The notes under the pieces were generated by a model that was given only the letters and a program-made list of their open reading frames with translations, ran no database searches and was not told the DNA's origin. Made by a program: the position numbers and the translations under genes. A stretch of 12,002 nt of DNA, taken from contig JAUSAU010000058.1 in NCBI GenBank assembly GCA_030652345.1, forward strand, positions 1-12,002, read 5' to 3'. Positions within the stretch are counted from its first letter, which is position 1; every line of letters starts with the position of its first letter. Below are positions 1 to 8,647 of this stretch, piece after piece. The stretch is from Coriobacteriia bacterium (lineage in GTDB: Bacteria > Actinomycetota > Coriobacteriia > Anaerosomatales > PALSA-660).

Positions 1-728
1 ACATCCTGCAGGATGTCCGGTGCGCCAGGCAGCGCGACGACGAGGCGGCTCACCTCTCCGAGCACGGAATAGAGGCGGTTCAGGCGCTCGAGACGGCGTT
101 GCGGGGCGATCTTGTCCGTGACATCGGCGAAGGTGACCAGAAGACCGTCACCGAGCCCGTCGGCGGCAAGCGGGCGGACCGTGTCGACCGATATCCAGAC
201 GCGGGCGCCGTCGCCCCGCTCGAACGACACCACTTCATCCGACGCCATGATCCCGGTCCGCAGCGCCTTATAGGGAGGGAGATCGTCGTCCAGGACGGGC
301 ATCCCGTTGATGTCCCGGAAACGCCACTCGCGGGACCCGAGAGGGACGCCCCGGAGATCGTGGGCACTCATGCCCGTGACGAGTTCCGCAGCGCGGTTGG
401 CGTAGGTGACGGCCCCGTCCGCATCCAGGAAGATCACGGGGCTGGGCACGGCCTCGAGCATCCGCGCCATACGCGCCTCGGCCCGGGCCCGCTCACCATC
501 GGCCTTCTTGAGGCGCGCTTCGTCCGCGCGCAAGATGCCGAACAGGACGATCGCCACGACCGCGACGTACGCCCACCCCTTCACCGTGTTCACGAGTTGG
601 GCGTGGGCCGGGTCGGAGACGAACGCTCCGACCGCCGCATCCGAGAGCAGGATCCACGTCAGGGACAGCGCGACATACACGCCGACCACGCGCACCGACT
701 GAGGAACTGTATCCCGGACATCCCGCAT
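1..728 (-). CDS. Membrane-anchored PAS-domain sensor protein, 3' end missing
   Basis: The frame is open from an ATG at 728 to the window edge, giving 242 codons without a stop; the C-terminal output domain lies outside. I read two hydrophobic segments (about residues 12-29 and 50-66) flanking a short external loop. Their motifs, WILLSD and VKGWAYV, resemble a two-helix N-terminal module common in PAS-containing sensor kinases and diguanylate cyclases. A short charged coiled-coil-like linker (about 67-90) follows, then a PAS fold (about 90-205) with the usual AVPSPVIFLDADG start and a TFADVTD end. The last residues (RLNRLYSVLGEVSR) look like a linker leading into a GAF or kinase region. An AAGGCGG ribosome site lies 7 nt before the ATG. 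It starts 72 bp after the pseudouridine synthase gene and could be co-transcribed. PAS identity is fairly sure; whether the output is a histidine kinase, GGDEF or phosphatase cannot be told here. Confidence 0.82.
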   Translation of the reverse strand, partial: MRDVRDTVPQSVRVVGVYVALSLTWILLSDAAVGAFVSDPAHAQLVNTVKGWAYVAVVAIVLFGILRADEARLKKADGERARAEARMARMLEAVPSPVIFLDADGAVTYANRAAELVTGMSAHDLRGVPLGSREWRFRDINGMPVLDDDLPPYKALRTGIMASDEVVSFERGDGARVWISVDTVRPLAADGLGDGLLVTFADVTDKIAPQRRLERLNRLYSVLGEVSRLVVALPGAPDILQD

Positions 729-800
729 GACTCGCCCGCCTTATCGGAGACGGCTTCCTCCAGGCTTATTCCCCGGGAGGCGCGAGCATGGCGGATACGA

Positions 801-1811
801 TCAGGCGGGAAGGACCAGCGGCAGGACTTCGTCGCCGTGCACCGTGCGCCCGTCGCTCCGGTCCTCGATCGAGCGCAGCGCACCGGCGAGATCCTCCGGC
901 AACGGTTCGACCAGTGCGATCAGCTCGCCTGTCACCGGGTGCTCGAACTCGAGCGAGTAGCTGTGCAGGAACTGGCGCGTGAGCCCGAGGTCCTCTTTGA
1001 GCTTGATGCGTCCGTAGAGCGGATCGCCGACGACGGCGTGTTGGATATAGGCCATATGGACGCGGATCTGATGCGTGCGCCCCGTCTGCAGTTTGCACTC
1101 GATCATGGTGTAGCCGTCGTCCAGACCGCCGGCTTCGAACCTCTCGAGGGTCCGGAAGCTCGTCACCGCCTGACGCGATCCGCCCGCGTCGCTCACCCAC
1201 ATCTTCCGGGGGTCCTTCGCGTGACGGCCGATCGGCGCGTCGACGAGCCCCGTGTCCGGGACGATGCGGCCGTGCACGAGAGCCGCGTAGCGACGATTCA
1301 CGAGTCGCTGCTGGATCATCGACTGCAGTGCTCGTTGAACGTCGTCGTTCTTCGCGACCATCATGAGTCCGGACGTGTCCTTGTCGAGCCGGTGCACGAT
1401 GCCCGGGCGCTCCTCACCCGCGAGCGTGCTCAGGTCGTCCGAGTGAGCCAGGAGCGCATGCACGAGAGTCCCCGACCAGTGCCCGTGAGACGGATGCACG
1501 ACCATGCCGGCCGCCTTCGACAGCACGATCATGTACTCGTCCTCGAAGCGGATATCGAGCGGCACATCCTCGGCGATCAGCTCGGAGGGCTCCATCGGGG
1601 GCAGCTCGACGCTGATCCGGTCTCCGCCGCGCACCTTGTAGCGCTTCGTCACGGTCTGACCGTTGACGCGCACGCAGTTGCGCTCGATCAGCTTCTGGAC
1701 GAGCGCACGACTCGGAACGAGGCCGACCTCGGCCACGAAGACGTCGATGCGCCCTCCGGCCTCCTCGCCACGAACCGTGTGCGTCGCGCTGCCGCGATCG
1801 CTGTTCTTCAC
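801..1811 (-). CDS. RluD/YlyB-family 23S rRNA pseudouridine synthase
   Basis: 336 aa, normal for the RluA/RluD family, which isomerises specific uridines in rRNA to pseudouridine. An S4 RNA-binding domain occupies about residues 18-65. The catalytic domain carries the family signature HRLDKDTSG at 140-148, with D143 the expected catalytic aspartate. Further on are the conserved LQTGRTHQIRVH and GDPLYG motifs. The GTG start at 1811-1809 overlaps the lgt stop as GTGA, which implies translational coupling. The position after lspA/lgt matches B. subtilis ylyB, which follows lspA. The C-terminal tail (about 35 residues after the LVEPLP motif) is ordinary. The exact rRNA target cannot be assigned from sequence; helix 69 sites as in RluD are the likeliest. 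Confidence 0.93.
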   Translation of the reverse strand: MKNSDRGSATHTVRGEEAGGRIDVFVAEVGLVPSRALVQKLIERNCVRVNGQTVTKRYKVRGGDRISVELPPMEPSELIAEDVPLDIRFEDEYMIVLSKAAGMVVHPSHGHWSGTLVHALLAHSDDLSTLAGEERPGIVHRLDKDTSGLMMVAKNDDVQRALQSMIQQRLVNRRYAALVHGRIVPDTGLVDAPIGRHAKDPRKMWVSDAGGSRQAVTSFRTLERFEAGGLDDGYTMIECKLQTGRTHQIRVHMAYIQHAVVGDPLYGRIKLKEDLGLTRQFLHSYSLEFEHPVTGELIALVEPLPEDLAGALRSIEDRSDGRTVHGDEVLPLVLPA

Positions 1812-2590
1812 GCGGCCTCTCCTTCATGTGACGCGGACAGTGACGGATCGGGAGCCGGCCGTCGGCGGCTCCACACGACGAGGCCGACCACACCGGCGAC
1901 GAACAACGGTATCGAGATGAACTGCGCCTGGGAGAGTCCCCAGAGCACCGGCGGGTTCACCCGTACGAACTCGATCGCGAATCGCCACGCCGGATACGCG
2001 GTCAGGAACGCCCACCAGAGCGTACCCGCGCGCGGCTTCCGTCTGACCGCGACATACGTCAACACCGCGAACATGGCCAGATTCGCACCGGAATCGAGCA
2101 ACTGGACGGGTACGACAGACGTCGCCCCACCCGGGAAGAGCACACCGTACCACGCCCCGGTCGGCCCGCCGGCGCAGCAGCCGTTCATGAAGCAGCCCAC
2201 CCGGCCGATCGCGCTCCCGAGTGGCACCGCGAGCGCGGCGACGTCAGCGATCACCGGGAACGGCAGACGGCGATAGAGCGTCAGTACGCAGACGGCGACG
2301 GTGCCGCCGATGAGTCCCCCATAGAAGACCATGCCGCCGCGCTGCAGCTGGAAGACCCACAGCGGGTGCTCGGCGAAGGCCTGCCACTGCGTCACGACGT
2401 AGAGCACGCGGGCGCCGATGAGGCCGCCCGCAGCAGCAGCCAGGATCAGATCGACTGCGAGGGTTCCCGACAGCCCGGCACGACGCAGGTGCGTTCGGGC
2501 CACGGCCCAGCACGCGGCGAAAGCCAGGGCCAACAGGATCCCGTACGAATACACCCGGAGAGGACCGACACTCACGAGCACCGGAAGCAC
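1808..2590 (-). CDS. lgt: Prolipoprotein diacylglyceryl transferase (Lgt)
   Basis: 260 aa polytopic membrane protein. Lgt moves a diacylglyceryl group from phosphatidylglycerol to the lipobox cysteine of preprolipoproteins, the first step of lipoprotein maturation. Visible hallmarks are the N-terminal VGPLRVYSYG segment, GGMVFYGGLIGG (85-96) and the signature GRVGCFMNGCC (129-139) with R130 and N136, followed late by R203 and E207 in WRFAIEF. The histidine of the E. coli HGG motif is Tyr90 here, as is common in Gram-positive Lgt. The conserved Tyr-Glu after PxQL is Leu-Asp (PVQLLDS), a mild oddity. The GTG start lies 2 nt after the lspA stop, and the 3' end overlaps the next gene by 4 nt, so lspA, lgt and the synthase gene are probably translated as a coupled unit. 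Confidence 0.95.
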   Translation of the reverse strand: MLPVLVSVGPLRVYSYGILLALAFAACWAVARTHLRRAGLSGTLAVDLILAAAAGGLIGARVLYVVTQWQAFAEHPLWVFQLQRGGMVFYGGLIGGTVAVCVLTLYRRLPFPVIADVAALAVPLGSAIGRVGCFMNGCCAGGPTGAWYGVLFPGGATSVVPVQLLDSGANLAMFAVLTYVAVRRKPRAGTLWWAFLTAYPAWRFAIEFVRVNPPVLWGLSQAQFISIPLFVAGVVGLVVWSRRRPAPDPSLSASHEGEAA

Positions 2591-2592
2591 GG

Positions 2593-3129
2593 TCAGTCCT
2601 CCGCGGCGGCGCCATCAGGCGGCGGCATCTGAAGGGTCGCCTCATCGGTCAGCTCGTCAGACTCCACCGGCGTCGGCCCGAACAGGAGCCACCAGATGAG
2701 CAGGGACACACCCACCACGATCGCGGAATCGGCGATATTGAACACCGGGAAGTCGAACGGCACCTGGATGAAGTCCGTGACCCGGCCGGCAGTGAGGCGG
2801 TCGATGGCGTTGCCGATCGCGCCGCCCGCGACGAACCCGAGTGCGACGACGGTCAGGAGCCGCGTGGGGCGCCACCGCCACATGTAGACAGCGATACCGA
2901 CGAGCACGACGGCGGTGACCGAGACGAAGACCAGCTTGTGACCCGGCAGCATGCCGAATGCTGCACCCTCGTTCAGGGTGTAGTTGAAGCGCAGCAACGA
3001 GCCGATGACTTCGATCGGCGGATGCGGCGGTGCGAGGGCGGTCCGGACGACCGACTTCGTGACCTGGTCGAGTACCACGACGAGCGCAGCGACGGCCGCG
3101 AGCACGGCCGTGAGGCTGGTGCGGGTCAC
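2593..3129 (-). CDS. lspA: Lipoprotein signal peptidase II (LspA)
   Basis: 178 aa, typical for signal peptidase II, the membrane aspartyl protease that cleaves the signal peptide from diacylglyceryl-modified prolipoproteins, acting directly after Lgt. Four hydrophobic segments are visible (about 8-25, 65-84, 91-108 and 133-151). Catalytic aspartates are D110 in GNAIDR and D134 in FNIADS; the DQVTK motif (21-25) and NEGAAFG (53-59) are also conserved. I chose the GTG at 3129-3127, which shares one base with the TAG stop of the upstream zinc-finger gene (TAGTG), because the longer frame to 3228 adds about 33 residues of arginine-rich sequence read out of the neighbour. The C-terminal acidic tail (156-178) is extra and not membrane-spanning. 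Confidence 0.95.
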   Translation of the reverse strand: MTRTSLTAVLAAVAALVVVLDQVTKSVVRTALAPPHPPIEVIGSLLRFNYTLNEGAAFGMLPGHKLVFVSVTAVVLVGIAVYMWRWRPTRLLTVVALGFVAGGAIGNAIDRLTAGRVTDFIQVPFDFPVFNIADSAIVVGVSLLIWWLLFGPTPVESDELTDEATLQMPPPDGAAAED

Positions 3130-3494
3130 TAGCGGGATTCCTCCCACTCCTTGCAGGTGATGCACAACGCTGCGGCCGGCATCGCCTCGAGGCGCTCGGG
3201 CGAGACATCCTTGCCGCAACGGACGCACGCGCCATATGTGGCTGCCTCGATGCGCTCGAGCGCGGCCATCACCTGTGCGTAGATCGCACGAGCGTTCTCC
3301 TCGACCGACATGTCGAGTTCCTTGCCGAACGTGGCCGTGCCCTGATCGGCCATGTGGTCGCGATAGTTGTTCTCGCCGGAGGTGTCCGACAGGTTGGTGG
3401 CGCTGTCTCGCTCGAGATCCGCTATCTCGTGCTCCAGCCGGGCGCGCTCCGATTCGAGAGCGTCCTTGAGGCGTGCGAGCGTCGTAGCGTCCAT
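3129..3494 (-). CDS. DksA/TraR-type C4 zinc-finger protein (YlyA-like)
   Basis: 121 aa. The N-terminal half (about 5-35 and 60-85) is charged and helical, as in the coiled coil of DksA-family proteins. Between them lies an ADQGTATFGKELDMSVEENAR segment characteristic of Gram-positive members. The C-terminal zinc finger is C90-x2-C93 and C111-x2-C114 (CVRC and CITC). DksA relatives bind the RNA polymerase secondary channel; B. subtilis YlyA, encoded at the same place between ileS and lspA, is a recognised relative. The ATG at 3494 has a GGAGG ribosome site 9 nt upstream; the frame extends further upstream without a better start. The stop overlaps the lspA GTG by one base. Whether it responds to ppGpp or acts on ribosomal promoters is unknown. 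Confidence 0.88.
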   Translation of the reverse strand: MDATTLARLKDALESERARLEHEIADLERDSATNLSDTSGENNYRDHMADQGTATFGKELDMSVEENARAIYAQVMAALERIEAATYGACVRCGKDVSPERLEAMPAAALCITCKEWEESR

Positions 3495-3539
3495 ATGCGA
3501 TGCCCTCCGGTCGAAACGGCGGGAACGGAAGCGTTCATC

Positions 3540-3574
3540 GATGCGACCCCCGACATGAGTGCGGGGGTCGCATC
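3540..3574 (-). other. Strong hairpin between ileS and the DksA-like gene
   Basis: A perfect 13-bp inverted repeat (GATGCGACCCCCG and its complement, 3540-3552 with 3562-3574) encloses a 9-nt loop. No T-tract follows on either strand, so it is not a textbook intrinsic terminator. It lies 85 bp after the ileS stop and between a possible extended -10 box and the start of the DksA-like gene. It could end ileS transcription in a U-independent way, protect an mRNA end, or form a 5' leader structure. Confidence 0.6.
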
Positions 3575-3584
3575 CTCGTACCTG

Positions 3585-3593
3585 ATTGTACCA
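3585..3593 (-). promoter_or_regulatory. Candidate extended -10 promoter for the DksA-like operon
   Basis: On the minus strand the sequence reads TGGTACAAT, five of six matches to TATAAT with the TGn extension. No good -35 hexamer lies at 16-18 nt, which is tolerable for extended -10 promoters. A start about 7 nt downstream would place the 13-bp hairpin at the very 5' end of the transcript. This would let the DksA-like gene, lspA, lgt and the synthase gene be transcribed apart from ileS. Confidence 0.5.
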
Positions 3594-3658
3594 TCGCGGG
3601 ACTGTTCCCACTCCGGAGCGGCGCCCAGTGCGGCACGCCCGCCCCTACCGCGTCAGAG

Positions 3659-6439
<2,781 letters not shown>

Positions 6440-6476
6440 CTCTCGACCATGCCTCTCGTCGTCATCGGGACGCGAA

Positions 6477-6511
6477 GACGCGCCTCGTCCACTGCCGGGA
6501 CGAAGCGCGTC
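6477..6511 (-). other. 14-bp leader hairpin downstream of the ileS T-box
   Basis: On the minus strand GACGCGCTTCGTCC pairs with GGACGAGGCGCGTC (one G-U pair) around a 7-nt loop. It begins 12 nt after the T-box core. This is where T-box leaders place the terminator, but only two U residues follow before GCG. It may be a weak or U-independent terminator, or part of a translational switch: about 37 nt separate it from the ileS ATG. Confidence 0.6.
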
Positions 6512-6516
6512 ATTGA

Positions 6517-6745
6517 TGCACTCCGTGGTACCACCCAGCTTGCGCGACACCCTCTCGTCGAGAGTCGCACGCCACTCGGCCGCGTGAGGTAACGGGGAGC
6601 GGTGCCCCGTCGGAGCCTACTGCGCGCATCCCGCGCGTTTCGGTCCGAAGCTCGGAGGTGATGTTCGAAGCGGTCCCGCCCGCGGGCTTGCACTGTCCCC
6701 GCTCGCTGATGGCCGGGTGGCCGATCCTACTCGTCCTCGTCGTAG
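6517..6745 (-). promoter_or_regulatory. T-box riboswitch of ileS, isoleucine (ATC) specifier
   Basis: Elements in transcript order on the minus strand: the Stem I 5' strand GACGAGGACGAGTAG (ending near 6729); the distal AGCGAGCGGGG and GTGCAAGCC Stem I loops; the specifier loop GAACATCACCTCCGAG with codon ATC at 6662-6660; the linker motif AGTAGGCTCCGACGGG; a Stem III hairpin (about 6545-6568); and the T-box core CTGGGTGGTACCACGG (6538-6523). The TGGTACC bulge (6533-6527) would pair with the tRNA acceptor end; its variable U matches the A discriminator of tRNA-Ile. Binding uncharged tRNA-Ile should turn ileS on. The specifier agrees with the downstream gene. Confidence 0.9.
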
Positions 6746-6797
6746 CTGTTCGTGTGTTCATACCGCCTTCCGGCCTCAGCCGGACGCGGACTGCGTT

Positions 6798-6827
6798 AGG
6801 GTAGCGCGGCGGTGGCCCGAGGGTCAA
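6798..6827 (-). promoter_or_regulatory. Candidate ileS promoter
   Basis: TTGACC (6827-6822, five of six to the -35 consensus) is separated by 18 nt from TACCCT (6803-6798), a weak -10 of the TAnnnT form tolerated in GC-rich bacteria. It sits just after the stop codon of the small upstream gene. A start near 6790 would give a leader of about 350 nt that contains the whole T-box, which is the expected arrangement. Confidence 0.55.
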
Positions 6828-6839
6828 ACCGGCCGGATG

Positions 6840-7115
6840 CTACTCGTTGTCACGCAGCGGTGTCACGTAGGTGATCGATGAGATGGCGATCGCGATGAAG
6901 TCGCGCTTGTCCGACACGCGCCACGCCTGTCCGCGATCCGCCACCTGGACGTCGGTCAGGCACAGGAATGACCGGTCGTACGTGTTCAGGTGATCGCTGA
7001 GCCGGAACGCCTCGCCCTTGACCGGTTTGTACACGATGCCCTTGAATGCGCGCTCCTGGGTCTCGACCAGGACGCGAACCTGCTCGTGGACCACGCCTGT
7101 GGTAGCGTCAGTCAC
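6840..7115 (-). CDS. Small conserved-looking protein of unknown function
   Basis: 91 aa, no signal peptide or membrane segment. The sequence is rich in beta-type stretches (VRVLVETQERAFKGIVYKP, FLCLTDVQV, FIAIAISSITYV), with an RLSDHLN motif in the middle. I do not recognise a catalytic motif. The pattern VETxxxxFxGxVYxP-RLSDxLN-FLxLTDVxV resembles small bacterial proteins filed as a domain of unknown function (possibly DUF6812, from memory). The GTG start overlaps the stop of the DUF167 gene as GTGA, so the two are probably coupled. The longer frame up to 7268 would overlap DUF167 heavily and is arginine-rich, so I rejected it. The ileS promoter and T-box follow directly after its stop. Confidence 0.72.
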   Translation of the reverse strand: MTDATTGVVHEQVRVLVETQERAFKGIVYKPVKGEAFRLSDHLNTYDRSFLCLTDVQVADRGQAWRVSDKRDFIAIAISSITYVTPLRDNE

Positions 7116-7396
7116 GTGATGCCCCCTTCGTCGTGGAAGCGCGCGAGCGCGGCCCTCACGACCATCTCGTCTCCTTCGACCTCGAGCACCTTGTGCCTCG
7201 AGGTCTCCCCCTTCACGACCCGCACGGCACCCTTTGGGACGCCGAGCGCCTTGGCCACAGTCTTGCACACCGCCACGTTCGCCTTGCTGTCCTCAGGCGG
7301 TGCGGTCACTCGTACAGACAACTCACCCCCCGGTCCCGCCTCGACGATGTCGCGACCGGAACGAGGGGTGACGTGTACATGGATCCTGACGCCCAT
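7112..7396 (-). CDS. DUF167 / UPF0235 (YggU-family) protein
   Basis: 94 aa, the usual size. The family hallmarks are VHVTPRSGRD near the N-terminus (residues 7-16) and SKANVAVCKTVAKALGVPKGAVRVVKGETSRHK (about 37-69), the alpha/beta core of YggU proteins. Molecular function is not established for the family; its genes are often near yggT, yggS and proC, as here. The ATG at 7396 lies 9 nt after the divIVA stop, with no clear ribosome site of its own apart from GAGGAG about 18 nt upstream, so translation may depend on divIVA. Its 3' end overlaps the next gene by 4 nt. Confidence 0.9.
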   Translation of the reverse strand: MGVRIHVHVTPRSGRDIVEAGPGGELSVRVTAPPEDSKANVAVCKTVAKALGVPKGAVRVVKGETSRHKVLEVEGDEMVVRAALARFHDEGGIT

Positions 7397-7405
7397 CTGC
7401 GGGTG

Positions 7406-8299
7406 TCAGTCGATCTCCTCGATGTCGACGTCATCGTCGCGATCTCCGACCAGGCCGCGCCGCGGCACACGGAACTCGCCCGGGGCACTCTCGAACGTCG
7501 GCGAATCCGGACGGACATCGGGACCCTCGACCTCGCCGAGCGTCAGCGACTGTACGAACCCGGTGGACGGCGGGTCGAGCGGGAGCGGTTGCGTACCCTC
7601 ATCGAGGTGACGGGTGACGCGCGCCTGCGGACGCGAGGGCTGGTCGTCGACGGGTGCAGCCGACGCGGCGGCGGCGGCATCGAGGTCCGGCTTGAAGCGC
7701 GGGATCGGCTTCGGACCGGGTGCGGGCTCCGGCACGGGCTCGAGCTCGGGCTCGGGCATCGGGCTGGGCTCGGGCGTCGCGCGAGTGCTCTGGACGTGCA
7801 GGTCCAGCACGCGCTCATCGGCCTCGGCCGAGACGAACGCGGCGGTACCCGACTCGACGCCGGTGTCGCGCACCTGCCGCATGTACTCCTCGAGCATCGA
7901 GCGGAAGCGCAGGCGGAAATCGTCCTCGGCGGACTTGATGCGCATGAGCTCGCCCTGGGTGCGCTGCTTGTCCGCGAGCGCGCCCTGGATGAGTTCCTTG
8001 GCCTTGATCTCGGCGTCGCGAAGCAGGATGTCGGCCTCTTTGTCGGCCTTCGCCTTGATCTCCTCGGCGGAGACCTGCGCGGCGAGCATGGTGTTGTGGA
8101 GTGTCCGCTCGATCTCGGCGTACGAACGCACCTTGTCGTTGGCGGCTTCGAGCTTCTCGGACAGGTCGATGTTCTCCTTGAAGAGGCGCTCGAACTCGTC
8201 CGCCACCTCATCGAGGAAGCTGTCCACTTCCTCCTGGTTGTAGCCGCGCAAGGAGTTGCGGAACTCCTTGTGGTGGATGTCCAGCGGCGTGAGTTTCAT
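7406..8299 (-). CDS. divIVA: DivIVA / Wag31-family polar growth and division-site protein
   Basis: 297 aa. The N-terminal membrane-binding domain MKLTPLDIHHKEFRNSLRGYNQEEVDSFL is nearly diagnostic; such proteins recognise curved membrane and recruit division or wall-synthesis factors. Compared with B. subtilis, Arg18 is kept but the membrane-inserting Phe17 is Leu17. Long coiled coils span about residues 25-63 and 76-145. The C-terminal half is disordered: a Pro/Glu-rich run of PEP-type repeats (176-204), an Ala-rich patch, then an acidic end (DRDDDVDIEEID). AAGGA lies 10 nt before the ATG. Between it and yggT is a 71-bp gap in which I see no convincing promoter. The long variable tail is typical of actinobacterial rather than Bacillus DivIVA. 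Confidence 0.95.
   Translation of the reverse strand: MKLTPLDIHHKEFRNSLRGYNQEEVDSFLDEVADEFERLFKENIDLSEKLEAANDKVRSYAEIERTLHNTMLAAQVSAEEIKAKADKEADILLRDAEIKAKELIQGALADKQRTQGELMRIKSAEDDFRLRFRSMLEEYMRQVRDTGVESGTAAFVSAEADERVLDLHVQSTRATPEPSPMPEPELEPVPEPAPGPKPIPRFKPDLDAAAAASAAPVDDQPSRPQARVTRHLDEGTQPLPLDPPSTGFVQSLTLGEVEGPDVRPDSPTFESAPGEFRVPRRGLVGDRDDDVDIEEID
7688..7774 (-). repeat. Pro/Glu low-complexity repeat inside divIVA
   Basis: Codons 176-204 of divIVA encode repeated PEP/PxP units (for example PEPSPMPEPELEPVPEPAPG), from imperfect repeats reading GGCTCGGGC on the plus strand. It acts presumably as a flexible spacer between the coiled coil and the acidic tail. Such tracts vary in length between strains. 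Confidence 0.7.
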
Positions 8300-8370
8300 A
8301 GCCGACGAGTCCTTTCGGGCGTTCGAGATGCAGTCGATCCTGACGAGTGCACGATACCAGAAAGAGCCGT

Positions 8371-8646
8371 CTAGACCGCCCGGAGCACGAGCGTACGCAC
8401 GGCCTGGAGCACGAAGATGGCGATCAGGGGCGAGAAGTCGATGCCCGCACCGCCGACCATGGCGGTGGGAAGGATGCGCCGGAACAGGCCGAGGTACGGC
8501 TCACACAACTGCCCGAGGACGCGGTACGCGTCGTCCACGATCCCACCGCGGATGGACCCGGCGAACCAGCTCATCAGGACGTAGATGATCAGGAGCAGCT
8601 GGTAGAAGTCCAGGACGCTCGCGATCAGACCGCCGAGACCTGCCAC
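8371..8646 (-). CDS. YggT/YlmG-family small membrane protein
   Basis: 91 aa with two hydrophobic helices (about 3-29 and 70-87) and, between them, the conserved LCEPYLGLFRRILPT segment followed by GIDFSPLIAIFVLQ, the family signature. YlmG-type proteins are encoded next to sepF across Gram-positive bacteria, cyanobacteria and plastids and have been linked to division and nucleoid or thylakoid organisation; the biochemical role is not defined. The GTG start at 8646 lies one base after the proC stop (TGACGTG), which suggests coupled translation. The alternative ATG upstream would overlap proC by about 110 nt and is rejected. Confidence 0.92.
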   Translation of the reverse strand: MAGLGGLIASVLDFYQLLLIIYVLMSWFAGSIRGGIVDDAYRVLGQLCEPYLGLFRRILPTAMVGGAGIDFSPLIAIFVLQAVRTLVLRAV

Positions 8647-8647
8647 G

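Noticed and set aside
99..2276. 725-codon open frame on the plus strand
   Set aside because: It lies antisense to the sensor, the synthase and lgt genes, has Arg/His/Asp-rich composition with no motif, and such shadows are expected in GC-rich coding DNA.
6440..6550. 37-codon N-terminal extension of ileS in the same frame
   Set aside because: The extension overlaps the T-box core and leader hairpin, and the family N-terminus matches the ATG at 6439.
6510..6827. 105-codon minus-strand frame upstream of ileS as a leader peptide gene
   Set aside because: It coincides with the T-box RNA elements and has no protein-like features.
8300..8370. TATCGT as a -10 box for divIVA
   Set aside because: Only four of six matches and no -35 partner at the right spacing; the operon can be read from upstream.
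7133..8374. 413-codon open frame on the plus strand
   Set aside because: Antisense to divIVA and DUF167; Leu/Gly/Arg-rich composition reflects the complement of DivIVA coding sequence.
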